The notes: generated by a model from the sequence alone, not told the origin. DNA of 64,000 bases from Nocardia bovistercoris (GCF_015674855.1 NZ_JADMLG010000004.1:496001-560000), one strand, 5' to 3'; shown: positions 41,862-51,034, numbered from the stretch's first letter. A program made the numbers and translations.

Positions 41862-43268
41862 GGTGCGTCGGTCCGTTGATTCCCGTGCGGCGACCAGCAG
41901 TTCGTCCACGGCGGCAGGCACGGCGTCGGCGAGGGCGGAGATGTCGGGCACCAGGTCGCGGCTGGCGATGAAGCCGAAGTCGAGGCGGCCGTCGATGGAC
42001 AGCACCGTCACGGTCAGCCCGGCGCCGTGGAATACCGGACCGAACGGAAACATGCTCGCGACCCGAACGCCGAGGAAGTTCAACGGCATCGGCGGACCCG
42101 GCACATTCGAGACCACCAGGTTGTGCACCACCGGATGCCGCTCGGCCAGCCGCAGCGAGTCGTACATGCGGGCCGCGAAGCGAAAAGCGTTGGGCGGTGC
42201 GTATTTCGACCAGTCGCGCAGGAAGTCCGCGCCAAGTTCCTCGTGTTCGCGCTTGGCGTGCCGATTGGCGAGGGCGACCGCGCGCAGCCGCTCGACCGGG
42301 TCGGCGATATCGGTGCCGAGTTCGGTGAACAGCGAGGACACCTTGTTGATGCCGTCGGTGTGGCGGGTCTGTCCGTGCACCGAGACCGGCACCGAGGCGA
42401 TGAGCGATCGGTCCGGCAGTTCATCGTGTTTGCCGAGGTAGTCGCGCAGCACTCCGCCGACGATCGTCATCACGACGTCGTTCACGGTGACCCCGAAGGA
42501 CTTCTTGATCTCCTTGACGGTGTCGAGCCGCGATTCGACGAAGGCCACGGTGCGCCGGGCGCCGATGGCCCCGTTCAACGGGGTGCGCGGCGCGGTCAAC
42601 GGTAAGGCCATGCCACGCTGCTTCTTTCGCCTGCGTTCGGCGAAACCGGCGAGGATGCCGAGGGTTTTCGGGACCATGCCGAGCACGCCCGCCTTGGTGG
42701 GGAGCCGCACCGCCGCGTCGGTCAGCAGTTTCCAGTCCGGCGGCTGTGGTTCCGGCGTCCACCGGCTCGATTCCGCCGTGCGGGCGGCGTCGTGTCCGAG
42801 GTCACACAGGCTGAGGAGCATATCGGCGGCGGTGACGCCGTCGACGGCCGCGTGGTGGTACTTGCACACCACCGCGATTCGGCCGTCGGCCAGACCTTCG
42901 ACGAAGGTCATCTCCCACAGCGGACGATTCCGGTCCATCGGGGTGCTCGCGATGTCGGCCACGAGTTCGGCGAGTTCGGTTCGTTCGCCGGGGGCGGGCA
43001 GGCCCGCGCGGTGAATATGGTTGTCCAAGTCGAATTTCGGATCATCGACCCAGACCGGGTGATCCAGATTCAACGGAACTTCGCGGATGCGGCGGCGCAT
43101 CTGCGGGACGAGGTCGAGGCGGCACGCGAGTTCGGTCTGCACGGCGGCGTAGGAGTAGCCCGCGTCGCTCGCGGCGGGGTCGAGGATCAGCAGCGCGCAG
43201 ACGTGCAGGTGCTGGGTCGGGGTTTCGAGATAGAGAAAGCTGGCATCCAATCCTGTCATGCGTTCCAT
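41811..43268 (-). CDS. WS/DGAT-family wax ester synthase/diacylglycerol acyltransferase
   Basis: 485 residues, usual length for the family. N-terminal MTGLDASFLYLETPTQHLHV, active-site motif HHAAVDG at 138-144, then PLNGAIGARRTVAFVESRLD and VPGPPMPLNFLGVRVASMFP near the C-terminus, all typical. It transfers acyl-CoA to long-chain alcohols or diacylglycerol to make storage wax esters or triacylglycerol at the membrane. Divergent from a three-gene lipid-type operon (43416-47216). Confidence 0.95.
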   Translation of the reverse strand: MERMTGLDASFLYLETPTQHLHVCALLILDPAASDAGYSYAAVQTELACRLDLVPQMRRRIREVPLNLDHPVWVDDPKFDLDNHIHRAGLPAPGERTELAELVADIASTPMDRNRPLWEMTFVEGLADGRIAVVCKYHHAAVDGVTAADMLLSLCDLGHDAARTAESSRWTPEPQPPDWKLLTDAAVRLPTKAGVLGMVPKTLGILAGFAERRRKKQRGMALPLTAPRTPLNGAIGARRTVAFVESRLDTVKEIKKSFGVTVNDVVMTIVGGVLRDYLGKHDELPDRSLIASVPVSVHGQTRHTDGINKVSSLFTELGTDIADPVERLRAVALANRHAKREHEELGADFLRDWSKYAPPNAFRFAARMYDSLRLAERHPVVHNLVVSNVPGPPMPLNFLGVRVASMFPFGPVFHGAGLTVTVLSIDGRLDFGFIASRDLVPDISALADAVPAAVDELLVAARESTDRRTSDSRDRHAHREYGDRR

Positions 43269-43415
43269 AGCGGAATTCTACTGAAACGCGTTCTAAATTT
43301 TGGGCGCGCGCGGGGATTCGGGCGTTGAATCCCGCCGCGTGTGTGTTACTGGCAGTTCTATGTATGTGTAGAATATTGCTACAGTGATGTAGGAACGTGT
43401 GATCGAGGAGTACCG

Positions 43416-44318
43416 ATGAAGCTACTTCGCCGAGACCGGCGACGGGTCGAGACCGATCCCGGTGAGGTCGCCCTGCACGCGCGCGACGTCCGATTCGACT
43501 GGACGGACACTCCGCTGCACTGGATGCCCGCCGAACCCGTCGCCTCGCACTTGATCAACGCGCTGAATCTGCTGCTGCCCGAAGGCGAGCGCATGTTCTG
43601 CGCCGCCTACGCCGAGGCGCTGCCATCCGTGCGCGACGCGAAACTGCGCGAGGCGATGCTCGGCTTCATCGGTCAGGAAGCCATGCATGCCGCCACCCAT
43701 GACCGGGTACTGCGCGAGGTGCTCGCGGCGGGCGGCATAGACCCCGAACCCTATGTCCGCCAAGCCGAATACCTGTTCCGCAAGACCCTCGGCCCCGGCG
43801 GGGCGGACGGCGTCGCGCGCGGACAACACCTGGTCGAGCGGCTGGCGGTCATCGCATGCCTCGAACACTTCTTCGCCTACCTCGGCGACTGGGTCCTCAA
43901 CGCCGACCTGGAGAAGTTCGACGCCGACCCCAGGGTCGCCGACCTGTTCCGCTGGCACGGCGCCGAGGAGGTCGAGCACCGGCACGTGGCCCACGATGTC
44001 GCGGTCTACTTCGAGGCGGGCTACGTGCGCCGCGCCGCGGTGATGACCATCGTGTTCCCGATCTTTCTCGTGCTCGTGGCGCGCGGCACGAAATACCTCG
44101 TCCACCGGGACCCGAGGCTGCCCGACCACGGATATCCGCGCCTGCTCACCCACATCGTCGGCGCGATGTGGCGCGGCGCTCTGCCCGGTGCGCCGTCGCT
44201 GGTGCGCAGTGCGCTGTCGACCTTCCTGCCCGGTTACGACCCCGAATCGGTCGGGTCGACCGCCCAGGCGGTGGCCTACCTGGCCACATCGCCCGCGGCG
44301 CAGGCGACGGCGTCGTGA
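43416..44318 (+). CDS. PF10118-type metal-dependent hydrolase
   Basis: 300 residues from ATG 43416 with GAGGAG-type ribosome site. Motif layout of a helical metal site: NALNLLLPEGERMFCAAYAE, MLGFIGQEAMHAATHDRVLR, LACLEHFFAYLGD-like AVIACLEHFFAYLGDWVLN, and FRWHGAEEVEHRHVAHDVAV. The Glu and His residues in four helices suggest a di-metal ferritin-like fold. Proteins of this family often neighbour reductases, so oxygenase or hydroxylase chemistry is possible. It is coupled (GTGA overlap) to the next gene, a reductase. Confidence 0.85.
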   Translation: MKLLRRDRRRVETDPGEVALHARDVRFDWTDTPLHWMPAEPVASHLINALNLLLPEGERMFCAAYAEALPSVRDAKLREAMLGFIGQEAMHAATHDRVLREVLAAGGIDPEPYVRQAEYLFRKTLGPGGADGVARGQHLVERLAVIACLEHFFAYLGDWVLNADLEKFDADPRVADLFRWHGAEEVEHRHVAHDVAVYFEAGYVRRAAVMTIVFPIFLVLVARGTKYLVHRDPRLPDHGYPRLLTHIVGAMWRGALPGAPSLVRSALSTFLPGYDPESVGSTAQAVAYLATSPAAQATAS

Positions 44319-45418
44319 ACGCGGGCCCGATACCCGACCGGCTGCCCGCCGACCTGTACGGCAGGCGCGACCGCGACCGCGCGGTCCGCATCCTCGACGC
44401 CGTCGCGACCGCACGGCTGACCTGGACCACACTCGTCAACCGACGTCCCGTCACACCCGTCGTAGACGACCGTCGCCTCGCGCTCGTCGTCACCGACCGA
44501 CGGATCGAAGCGCACGACGAGGACGTGGTGACCCTGCGGCTGCAAGCTCCCGACCGGCGTGAACTTCCACGCTGGCGACCCGGCGCGCACCTGGATCTGG
44601 AACTTCCCTCCGGGCGGCTGCGCCAGTACTCGCTGTGCGGCGACCCGGCCGACGCCATCGGCTACCGGATCGCCGTGCGCCGCATCCCCGAGGGCGGCGG
44701 CGGTTCGGTCGAGGTGCACGACACCGTGTCCGTTGGCACACCGCTGATCGTCCGCGGGCCGCGCAACGCCTTCCCCTTCGCGGTCCCCGGATACGGGTCA
44801 CCCTCCACCCGTGTGCATTTCGTCGCGGGTGGAATCGGCATCACGCCGATGCTGCCGATGGCACGGCTGGCGCACCGACTCGGTCTCGACTGGTCCATGG
44901 TCTACACCGGCCGCTCCCGCGACGCCCTCCCTTTCCTCGACGAGATCGAGAGCTTCGGCGATCGCGCGGTGGTACGCACCGACGACCGCTCCGGCCTCCC
45001 GGACGCGGCCGCGCTGCTACCCGGCGTCACGCGGGGCTGCGCGGTCTACTGCTGCGGACCGTCGGCGATGACCGCGACCGTCGCCGCGGCGGTGCGCGAT
45101 CGTGGGATCGAACTGCACTCCGAGCGATTCTCCCCGCCGCCGATCATCGACGGTCGCCCCTTCGAGATCGAGATCGCCTCCACCGGAGAGATATTCGAGG
45201 TCCCCGCATATCGCACCGCCCTCGACGCCATCCTCGACCGCCGCCCCGACCGCCCCTATTCGTGCCGCCAAGGCTTCTGCCGAACCTGCAAGGTCCGGGT
45301 GCTCGCGGGCGTCCCCGACCATCGCGAGACGACCCTGACCGACGCCGAACGCGACGCGGGTGATCTGCTCGTCTGTGTATCACGTTCGGCGAGCGAACGT
45401 TTGGTGCTGGACCTGTGA
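44315..45418 (+). CDS. Phthalate-dioxygenase-reductase-type flavin/2Fe-2S oxidoreductase
   Basis: 367 residues. FMN/FAD-binding barrel (about 45-145: HLDLELPSGRLRQYSLCGDP), NAD(P) domain (about 165-260: VHFVAGGIGITPMLPMARLA, CAVYCCGPSAMTATV) and a C-terminal plant-type 2Fe-2S ferredoxin with SCRQGFCRTCKVRVLAG and later VCVS, giving the C-x4-C-x2-C ... C ligands. It passes electrons from NAD(P)H to a partner. Overlap with the preceding di-metal-like protein makes that the likely acceptor. Confidence 0.92.
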   Translation: MNAGPIPDRLPADLYGRRDRDRAVRILDAVATARLTWTTLVNRRPVTPVVDDRRLALVVTDRRIEAHDEDVVTLRLQAPDRRELPRWRPGAHLDLELPSGRLRQYSLCGDPADAIGYRIAVRRIPEGGGGSVEVHDTVSVGTPLIVRGPRNAFPFAVPGYGSPSTRVHFVAGGIGITPMLPMARLAHRLGLDWSMVYTGRSRDALPFLDEIESFGDRAVVRTDDRSGLPDAAALLPGVTRGCAVYCCGPSAMTATVAAAVRDRGIELHSERFSPPPIIDGRPFEIEIASTGEIFEVPAYRTALDAILDRRPDRPYSCRQGFCRTCKVRVLAGVPDHRETTLTDAERDAGDLLVCVSRSASERLVLDL

Positions 45419-45443
45419 ACAACTGGGAATCAGGAGAAGGTCA

Positions 45444-47216
45444 ATGACACGGACCGATATCGACGCCGAGGTGACCGAGCGGATCGTCCACAACGACGGA
45501 TTCGACATCGCCACCTACGAATACGGCGACCCGGCCGCCGAGACGGTGGTGCTCGTGCACGGCTGGCCCGACACCCACCACCTGTGGGATGCCGTGGTGC
45601 CGTTGCTGATCGACAGATTCCACGTCGTCACCTACGACACCCGAGGACACGGCAGGTCCACCCGCACCCGCCGTGTCGCCGACTTCCGCCTCGAGGCGCT
45701 GGCCTCGGACTTCTTCGCCGTCGCCGCGGCGGTGAGCCCCGAGCGCCCGGTGCACGTCCTCGCCCACGACTGGGGTTCGATCCAGGTGTGGGAGGCGGTG
45801 TGCGAACCCGGCGCGGAGACCAGGATCGCCTCCTTCACCTCGGTGTCCGGCCCCAACCTCGACCATCTGGGCCACTGGGTGCGCGCCCGGCTGTCGCGGC
45901 CCACCCCGCGCAATATCTGGCAGCCGCTCACCCAACTGATGTCCTCCGGCTACACCGCGTTCTCCATGACGCCGGGACTCGACCAGATCTTCCGGCTCAT
46001 CGCCGACGAAAAGATCTGGCAGCGAATCGTTTCCGGTATGAACGCCACTCCGCGCTCGACGGTCAGCCTCGGCCCGACCTTCTCGCGCGACTTCATCGAC
46101 GGCCTGCTCATCTACCGCGCCAACATCCTGCCGAGAATGTTCGCGCCAAGACAGCGGCATACCGAGGTGCCGGTGCAGTTGATCGTCGCCGAACGCGACG
46201 TCGCCGTGCGGCCCGCGGGCTACGACGACGAACGGCGCTGGACCTCGCGACTGTGGCGTCGCGACGTGCCCGCCGGACACTGGATGCCGTTCTCCCATCC
46301 CGAACTCCTGGCGAGCGCGACCACCGAACTGATCGACACCCTCGACGGCGCGCAACCGCCGCGCGGGCTGCGTCGGGCCGAAACCGGCCGCGACGTCGGG
46401 CCGTTCGAGGATCGACTGGTGGTCATCACCGGCGGCGGCAGCGGCATCGGCCGCGAAACCGCACTGGCCTTCGCACGTCTCGGCGCCGAAATCGTGCTCT
46501 CCGACATCGATCTCGATGCCGCCAAGCAGACCGTTGAACTCGTCGCCGCCGAAGGCGCGCGCGCCCACGCCTACCGCCTCGACGTCGCCGACGAGGAACA
46601 GGTGCTCGCCCACGCCGCCGACGTGCTCGCCGCGCACGGCGTGCCCGACATCCTGGTCAACAATGCCGGAATCGGCCAGGCGGGCGGATTCTTCAAGACC
46701 ACCTCCGCCGAATTCGACCGGGTGATGCGGGTCAATCTGGGCGGAGTCGTCAACGGCTGCCGAGCGTTCGGCGCCGCCATGGCCGAACGCGGACTCGGGG
46801 GGCACATCGTCAACGTGTCGAGCATGGCCGCCTACGCTCCGCAGCGGAACTTCAGCGCCTACTCCACCAGCAAGGCGGCGGTCTACATGTTCTCCGACTG
46901 CCTGCGCGCCGAACTCGCGGGCCGCGGAATCTCCGTGCACACCGTGTGTCCCGGCATCGTGCACACCAATATCGTTGCCACCACAACTTTCTCGGGTGTC
47001 AGCGCGGAAGAGCAGAAGCGCAGGCAGCGGCGCTACGACGACCTCTACCGCAAGCGCCACTACACCCCCGACAAGGTCGCCGCGCAGATCGTGCGGGCCG
47101 TCGAGAAGGACCGCAGCATCGTCCCGGTCACCCCGGAGGCGAAAGTGCAGCTGCAGATCAGCCGCTTCGCACCAGCGGCCTTCCGATTCGTCGCCGCACG
47201 CGTGCGCCTCACCTGA
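45444..47216 (+). CDS. ephD: EphD-like alpha/beta hydrolase-short-chain dehydrogenase fusion
   Basis: 590 residues from ATG 45444 (AGGAGAAGG upstream), almost the size of M. tuberculosis EphD. Residues 1-310 are an epoxide-hydrolase-type alpha/beta hydrolase: VLVHGWPDTHHLWD, nucleophile Asp in LAHDWGSIQVWE (about 106-117) and AGHWMPFSHPE for the catalytic His. Residues about 320-590 are a short-chain dehydrogenase: VVITGGGSGIGRETALAF, LVNNAGIGQAGG and catalytic YSTSKAAVY. EphD has been linked to mycolic acid modification. Third gene of the operon with the metal hydrolase and reductase. Confidence 0.93.
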   Translation: MTRTDIDAEVTERIVHNDGFDIATYEYGDPAAETVVLVHGWPDTHHLWDAVVPLLIDRFHVVTYDTRGHGRSTRTRRVADFRLEALASDFFAVAAAVSPERPVHVLAHDWGSIQVWEAVCEPGAETRIASFTSVSGPNLDHLGHWVRARLSRPTPRNIWQPLTQLMSSGYTAFSMTPGLDQIFRLIADEKIWQRIVSGMNATPRSTVSLGPTFSRDFIDGLLIYRANILPRMFAPRQRHTEVPVQLIVAERDVAVRPAGYDDERRWTSRLWRRDVPAGHWMPFSHPELLASATTELIDTLDGAQPPRGLRRAETGRDVGPFEDRLVVITGGGSGIGRETALAFARLGAEIVLSDIDLDAAKQTVELVAAEGARAHAYRLDVADEEQVLAHAADVLAAHGVPDILVNNAGIGQAGGFFKTTSAEFDRVMRVNLGGVVNGCRAFGAAMAERGLGGHIVNVSSMAAYAPQRNFSAYSTSKAAVYMFSDCLRAELAGRGISVHTVCPGIVHTNIVATTTFSGVSAEEQKRRQRRYDDLYRKRHYTPDKVAAQIVRAVEKDRSIVPVTPEAKVQLQISRFAPAAFRFVAARVRLT

Positions 47217-47217
47217 T

Positions 47218-47742
47218 TCAAGGCCGGGCGAGTTCGTCCTCGATGGCCGCGACTCGCCCGGCGTCGATACCCCACGGGTGGTCGACGCCGACCTCGTGAT
47301 CCAGATCCCACAGCACCGCCCGCTCGTCCGGCGCTGCCACCAGCGACCAGGCCACCACCGTCCGGCCGAGTTGCTCGGCCATCGACCCGTGCCCCGGCCC
47401 CGGCCGCGCGCCCGGTCGCACGAAGCCGTCGCCGTCCGGGAAATGGTGCAGGAAACGCCCGTAGGCCGCCGTGCAGAACGCCGCATACCGCTCGGTGCAC
47501 AGGATCAGGCCGTGCCACGCCTCGTCCACCGCGTGCGACGGCATGCCGATCACCTGACCGTCGCGCATCGCGGCGCCGCAGCACCGCAACCACTGCCGCA
47601 GACCCGTCTCCACGAGCTCCCTCGGCTGCCAGGGACAGGTCTTGAACACCGCCTCGGGCAACTCCAGCGCCGCCACCGCCCGATCGACCTCACCGAGGTC
47701 GATGCGGCGTCGCGGCCGGGTCCGAGTTCGTAAAAGCCCCAC
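47218..47742 (-). CDS. Conserved hypothetical protein, GRDP-like
   Basis: 174 residues. Contains KTCPWQPRELVETGLRQWLR, then MPSHAVDEAWHGLILCTERY, AAFCTAAYGRFLHHFP, the pattern of the glycine-rich-domain-protein-like family (VDxxWH...HHxP). The spaced Trp and His residues may bind a metal. It converges with ephD (1-bp gap) and is divergent from the Gly/Cys-rich gene, with which family members often co-occur. Function unknown. Confidence 0.75.
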   Translation of the reverse strand: MGLLRTRTRPRRRIDLGEVDRAVAALELPEAVFKTCPWQPRELVETGLRQWLRCCGAAMRDGQVIGMPSHAVDEAWHGLILCTERYAAFCTAAYGRFLHHFPDGDGFVRPGARPGPGHGSMAEQLGRTVVAWSLVAAPDERAVLWDLDHEVGVDHPWGIDAGRVAAIEDELARP

Positions 47743-47807
47743 GATTCACTGTACGGCGGCGTCGGGGTCGCGCGGAATTTCCGCGCGAACACCGTTACCA
47801 TTCGGCC

Positions 47808-48221
47808 ATGGTGGTCCTCCTGGTGCTGGTCTTCGTCGCGCTGCTGGTCAGCGGCATCGTCGCCTTCGTCGTGTACCTGGTCAAGCAGGCGACGCAGCCG
47901 TTCCGCGACGGCGGCGCTGCCTTCTTCGGCGGTGCGCAACGTGGGCCGTGGTCGGCGGGCGGGTCGGGGATGGAGTTCGACTCGGGCTCCGGCTCGTCGT
48001 GCTCGGGCAGTTCGGGATTCAGCGGCTGGAGCGGCTACGACGGGCACCACGGGCACCATGGCGGGCACCACGATCACCACGGCGGGGGCAACGGCTGTGG
48101 TGGCGGTAGTAGTTGCGGTGGCGGCAGCAGTAGTAGCTGCGGTGGGGGGAGCAGTAGTTGCGGTGGCGGCAGTAGCAGCAGTTGCGGTGGAGGTGGCAGT
48201 AGTTGCGGCGGAGGCTCATGA
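47808..48221 (+). CDS. Membrane-anchored Gly/Ser/Cys/His-rich protein
   Basis: 137 residues. One N-terminal helix (VVLLVLVFVALLVSGIVAFV), a Gly/Ser-rich spacer, a His-rich block (HHGHHGGHHDHHGGG) and a repetitive Cys tail of CGGGSSS-type units (about eight Cys). His and Cys clusters suggest metal binding or cross-linking at the membrane. Its DNA is repetitive, so the repeat number may vary. Divergent from the GRDP-like gene. Confidence 0.75.
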   Translation: MVVLLVLVFVALLVSGIVAFVVYLVKQATQPFRDGGAAFFGGAQRGPWSAGGSGMEFDSGSGSSCSGSSGFSGWSGYDGHHGHHGGHHDHHGGGNGCGGGSSCGGGSSSSCGGGSSSCGGGSSSSCGGGGSSCGGGS

Positions 48222-48231
48222 TCCGGCTCGC

Positions 48232-48470
48232 GTCTACGTAGTCGAGGCCGACGCACGTGCTCCTCATCGGATGGGTATCCGGTGTCGACCTGTCGCGGAG
48301 GAGTTTGTGCTTGTCGTGTCCACACGGTGGTGGGCGACGCGCGCGCTTCTCATCGGTTGAGTATTCGGTGTCGACCTGTCGCGGAGGAGTCTGTGCTTCT
48401 CGCGTCCACATGGTCGAGGGCGACGCACGTGCTCTCATCGGTTGAGTATCCGGCGCCCGACATGCCGCGG
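48232..48470. repeat. 86-bp tandem repeat, nearly three copies
   Basis: Units start at 48232, 48318 and 48404, exactly 86 bp apart; the third stops after about 67 bases. Conserved core: CATCGG...GGTGTCGACCTGTCGCGGAG. Since 86 is not a multiple of three the array is not coding. It lies between the Gly/Cys-rich gene and a dehydrogenase gene and looks like a minisatellite. Confidence 0.9.
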
Positions 48471-48553
48471 CGGAATCTCTCCTTGACCTCGAGCCCACTT
48501 CAGGTTCCATGCTCGATTTCGTCGGAACGACACGGAATCGATGGAGGTAGGTC

Positions 48554-49540
48554 ATGCGGGCGGTACAGGTACGAGAATTCGGCGCACCCGAGGTACTCGA
48601 GGTCGTCGAGATCCCCGACCCGGAACCCGGCGCGGGGGAGGTCCTGGTCGAGGTCGCCGCGGCCGACGTGATGTTCCTCGACACCCGGCTGCGCAGCGGC
48701 TGGGGTACCGAATTCTTCGCCGTCCGCCCACCGTATGTGCCGGGCGGCGCGGTCGCGGGCGTCGTCACCGCTGTCGGACCCGAGGTCGACGCGTCCTGGG
48801 TCGGCAAGCGTGTCGCCACGGCTACCGCGGCCAGCGGCATCGGCCGCGGACTGCCGATCGGCGGATACGCCGAACGCGCCACCGCCAAGGCCGCCACCCT
48901 GGCGGAGGTCCCCGACGACCTCACTCTGCAACAGGCCGTCGCGTTGACCCACGACGGCAGAACCGCTTTCGCCGTCTTCGACCGCGCCGCACCACACCCC
49001 GGCGAAACCGTGCTCATCACCGCCGCGGGCGGCGGGCTCGGCACCCTGCTGATCCAACTCGCGCACGCCGCGGGGGCGAAAGTCGTTGCCGCCGCGCGCG
49101 GCGACGCCAAACTCGCCCTCGCCCGCCGCCTCGGCGCCGACACCGTCGTCGACTACACCGACCCCGAATGGACCGCTACCGTTCGCGCCGCCGGCGTACG
49201 GGTGGTACTCGACGGCGCGGGCGGCGAACTCGGACGCGCCGCCGCCGACACCCTCCCCGAAGGCGGCCGGATCCTCGGATACGGCTCGGCCGCAGGAGGA
49301 TTCGCCGAACTCGACCGAAACGACCTGGCCGCACGCGGAATCGAGGTGATCGGCCTGTTCGACATCACCGGCGCGGGCACCGACTGGCAGGCTCTGGCCC
49401 GCCGCGCTCGAGCAGCGGTATCGGCCGGACAACTCGAAGTCGTCATCGGCCAGACCTACCCGCTCGAAAACGCCGTCGACGCCCACTCGGCGATCGAATC
49501 GCGAACCGCATTGGGACGCACCCTGATCACCGTGCGCTGA
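48554..49540 (+). CDS. Zinc-type alcohol dehydrogenase-like quinone oxidoreductase
   Basis: 328 residues of the MDR superfamily. GroES-like part (VQVREFGAPEVLEVVEIPDP; PYVPGGAVAGVVTAVGPEVD) and Rossmann part (GETVLITAAGGGLGTLLIQL; VVDYTDPEW). The zinc ligands of alcohol dehydrogenases are absent, as in NADPH:quinone oxidoreductases. Probably reduces quinones or enones in the cytosol with NADPH. Confidence 0.92.
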   Translation: MRAVQVREFGAPEVLEVVEIPDPEPGAGEVLVEVAAADVMFLDTRLRSGWGTEFFAVRPPYVPGGAVAGVVTAVGPEVDASWVGKRVATATAASGIGRGLPIGGYAERATAKAATLAEVPDDLTLQQAVALTHDGRTAFAVFDRAAPHPGETVLITAAGGGLGTLLIQLAHAAGAKVVAAARGDAKLALARRLGADTVVDYTDPEWTATVRAAGVRVVLDGAGGELGRAAADTLPEGGRILGYGSAAGGFAELDRNDLAARGIEVIGLFDITGAGTDWQALARRARAAVSAGQLEVVIGQTYPLENAVDAHSAIESRTALGRTLITVR

Positions 49541-49603
49541 CCCGTCGCCGCCGTGCGCGCTCACCGGATGCGCGGCGCGCACGGCGACCGCTAGAGTGCC
49601 TGC

Positions 49604-49732
49604 GTGCAAACACTGATAGTCGCCGGCGTCATCGCCGTCGTACTCCTGCTCGTCGTTTTCGTCGTCCAATACGCAAGCAGGCCCCCGCAGGATGTAAGCC
49701 GTTGGGAAGCCGCAGAATCCGGCGACCAATGA
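49604..49732 (+). CDS. Small single-pass membrane protein (42 aa)
   Basis: GTG 49604; product QTLIVAGVIAVVLLLVVFVV then QYASRPPQDVSRWEAAESGD with a short acidic end. One membrane helix and a polar tail. Too small for homology; composition and clean frame suggest a real small gene. It converges with the next gene. Confidence 0.5.
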   Translation: MQTLIVAGVIAVVLLLVVFVVQYASRPPQDVSRWEAAESGDQ

Positions 49733-49736
49733 ACCG

Positions 49737-50165
49737 TCACCGCGACGGCGTCAACACCACGACCGCGATCGGCCGCTTCGTCTTCTCCTGATACCCCGAA
49801 TAGCGACCCTGATTCACCTCGTCCACGATCCGCCAACGCCGTTCGTAATCCGGATCACCCGGATACGTGGCCCGCGCGGACACCGGAATCCGCCGCGTCC
49901 CCACCTGAATCTCACACGCGGGCGCGGCCTTCAGATTGGCCAGCCACCCCGGCGGCCGCGGCGACCCGCCATTGGACGCCGTCACCAGATAATCGTCCCC
50001 GTCCCGCCCGTACGTCAGCGCCGACGTACGGCCCCGACCCGTCTTGCGCCCCACCGTCCGCAACAACAACGTCGGATTCCCGAACAACAGCCGATGCCCC
50101 ACCACCCCGCGACTGTTCTCGTAAACCCACTGATGCGCCTTCAGAACCTGCACGAACACACCCAT
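49737..50165 (-). CDS. Deazaflavin (F420)-dependent nitroreductase-family protein
   Basis: 142 residues. LLLRTVGRKTGRGRTSALTY, YLVTASNGGSPRPPGWLANL, EIQVGTRRIPVSARATYPGD and FxxxYQEKTKRPIAVVVL-like end (YQEKTKRPIAVVVLTPSR) are the marks of the Ddn family. These split-barrel enzymes use reduced F420 to reduce quinones or other substrates. Mycobacterial Ddn is the best-known member; the precise substrate here is unknown. Confidence 0.92.
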   Translation of the reverse strand: MGVFVQVLKAHQWVYENSRGVVGHRLLFGNPTLLLRTVGRKTGRGRTSALTYGRDGDDYLVTASNGGSPRPPGWLANLKAAPACEIQVGTRRIPVSARATYPGDPDYERRWRIVDEVNQGRYSGYQEKTKRPIAVVVLTPSR

Positions 50166-50282
50166 GACCCAACCCTCCGCAGACGACGAGCCTCCGCCCC
50201 CACCCTAACCACCCCGATACCGAGTGGTGCCCACCCCACCCCACCCGGTACCATCCCCAAGGCCCGCGTTCATCGCGGCAGC

Positions 50283-50356
50283 GGGGCGGTAGCTCAGTCG
50301 GTTAGAGCCGTGGACTCATAATCCATTGGTCGCGGGTTCGAGCCCCGCCCGCCCCA
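50283..50356 (+). tRNA. tRNA-Met (anticodon CAT)
   Basis: 74 nt. Acceptor GGGGCGG pairs with CCGCCCC (50349-50355); D arm AGCTCAGTCGGTTAGAGC; anticodon loop CTCATAA gives CAT; T arm GGGTTCGAGCCCC. Elongator Met is more likely than an initiator (acceptor pair 1:72 is matched); Ile2 (lysidine) cannot be ruled out. Confidence 0.93.
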
Positions 50357-50482
50357 CAAACACCCGCTGACCAGCGGAAAGGCTGAGATCGACAGCCGAG
50401 TCGGTCCAGGACAACGCTCCGTGACCAATATATTTTGCGAGTAGGGATACCTCACGCGGATCGCATACTTCGCCGAATCGCG

Positions 50483-51034
50483 CTACCAGCTCTGGATCGC
50501 GGTCCGCAGGATCAGCTCAGGATCGCGGGCGGAAAGTCTCGTGGAGACGGCGATGCCCAACAGCGAAGCGGTCTTCGCGAATATCGCCTCCGAGGAGTTC
50601 ATGACATCGAATCCCGCGCGGTCGACCCGAAGCACACCCGGTGGAAGTGTGATGCGTGGGTCGGTTGTCAGGCCGTGTAGAACAGCGTCGGCCATGTCCG
50701 AGGGCAACCCCGGAGTGAACGGACGGGTCCACAACCGGCTTGTGCTTGTCCGCTGTTCTTCGCTGTCGAGCAGGTCGAACGGCGAGACTTCGACTTCGAT
50801 CACCGTGGTGGAATCGTCTTCGCCGACGACGAATTTCGCGCCGAGTAGCGCGCGTGGTGCGATGCCGCCGTGGCGGCGCAATACCTCGACCAGCATTCGG
50901 ACGCTTCCGGTCCTCCCCGCGACAGCCGTCGCCGGGGTGGCGGAGGTGAGTACTCGCGCGGCTGGATATGAGGCGTTAGTGTCGTCTTCGTCTATCGCGG
51001 CGATTCCGTGACCGTCGACTTCGAGTGTCATCAT
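50483..51034 (-). CDS. Hypothetical protein, possible immunity partner of a decayed toxin
   Basis: 183 residues from ATG 51034, overlapping the stop of the upstream remnant by 4 bases (ATGA). Soluble alpha/beta sequence: MTLEVDGHGIAAIDEDDTNA, VRMLVEVLRRHGGIAPRALL, TTVIEVEVSPFDLLDSEE and LLGIAVSTRLSARDPE. Not recognised. Its tight coupling to a toxin-like C-terminal fragment is the usual arrangement of an immunity gene, but no immunity family was identified. Confidence 0.65.
   Translation of the reverse strand: MMTLEVDGHGIAAIDEDDTNASYPAARVLTSATPATAVAGRTGSVRMLVEVLRRHGGIAPRALLGAKFVVGEDDSTTVIEVEVSPFDLLDSEEQRTSTSRLWTRPFTPGLPSDMADAVLHGLTTDPRITLPPGVLRVDRAGFDVMNSSEAIFAKTASLLGIAVSTRLSARDPELILRTAIQSW

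Noticed and set aside
45441..47486. 681-residue frame opposite the EphD-like gene
   Set aside because: Antisense artefact of GC-rich codon use.
48232..48470. Possible CRISPR array
   Set aside because: 86-bp units are contiguous with no unique spacers between short repeats and no cas genes nearby.
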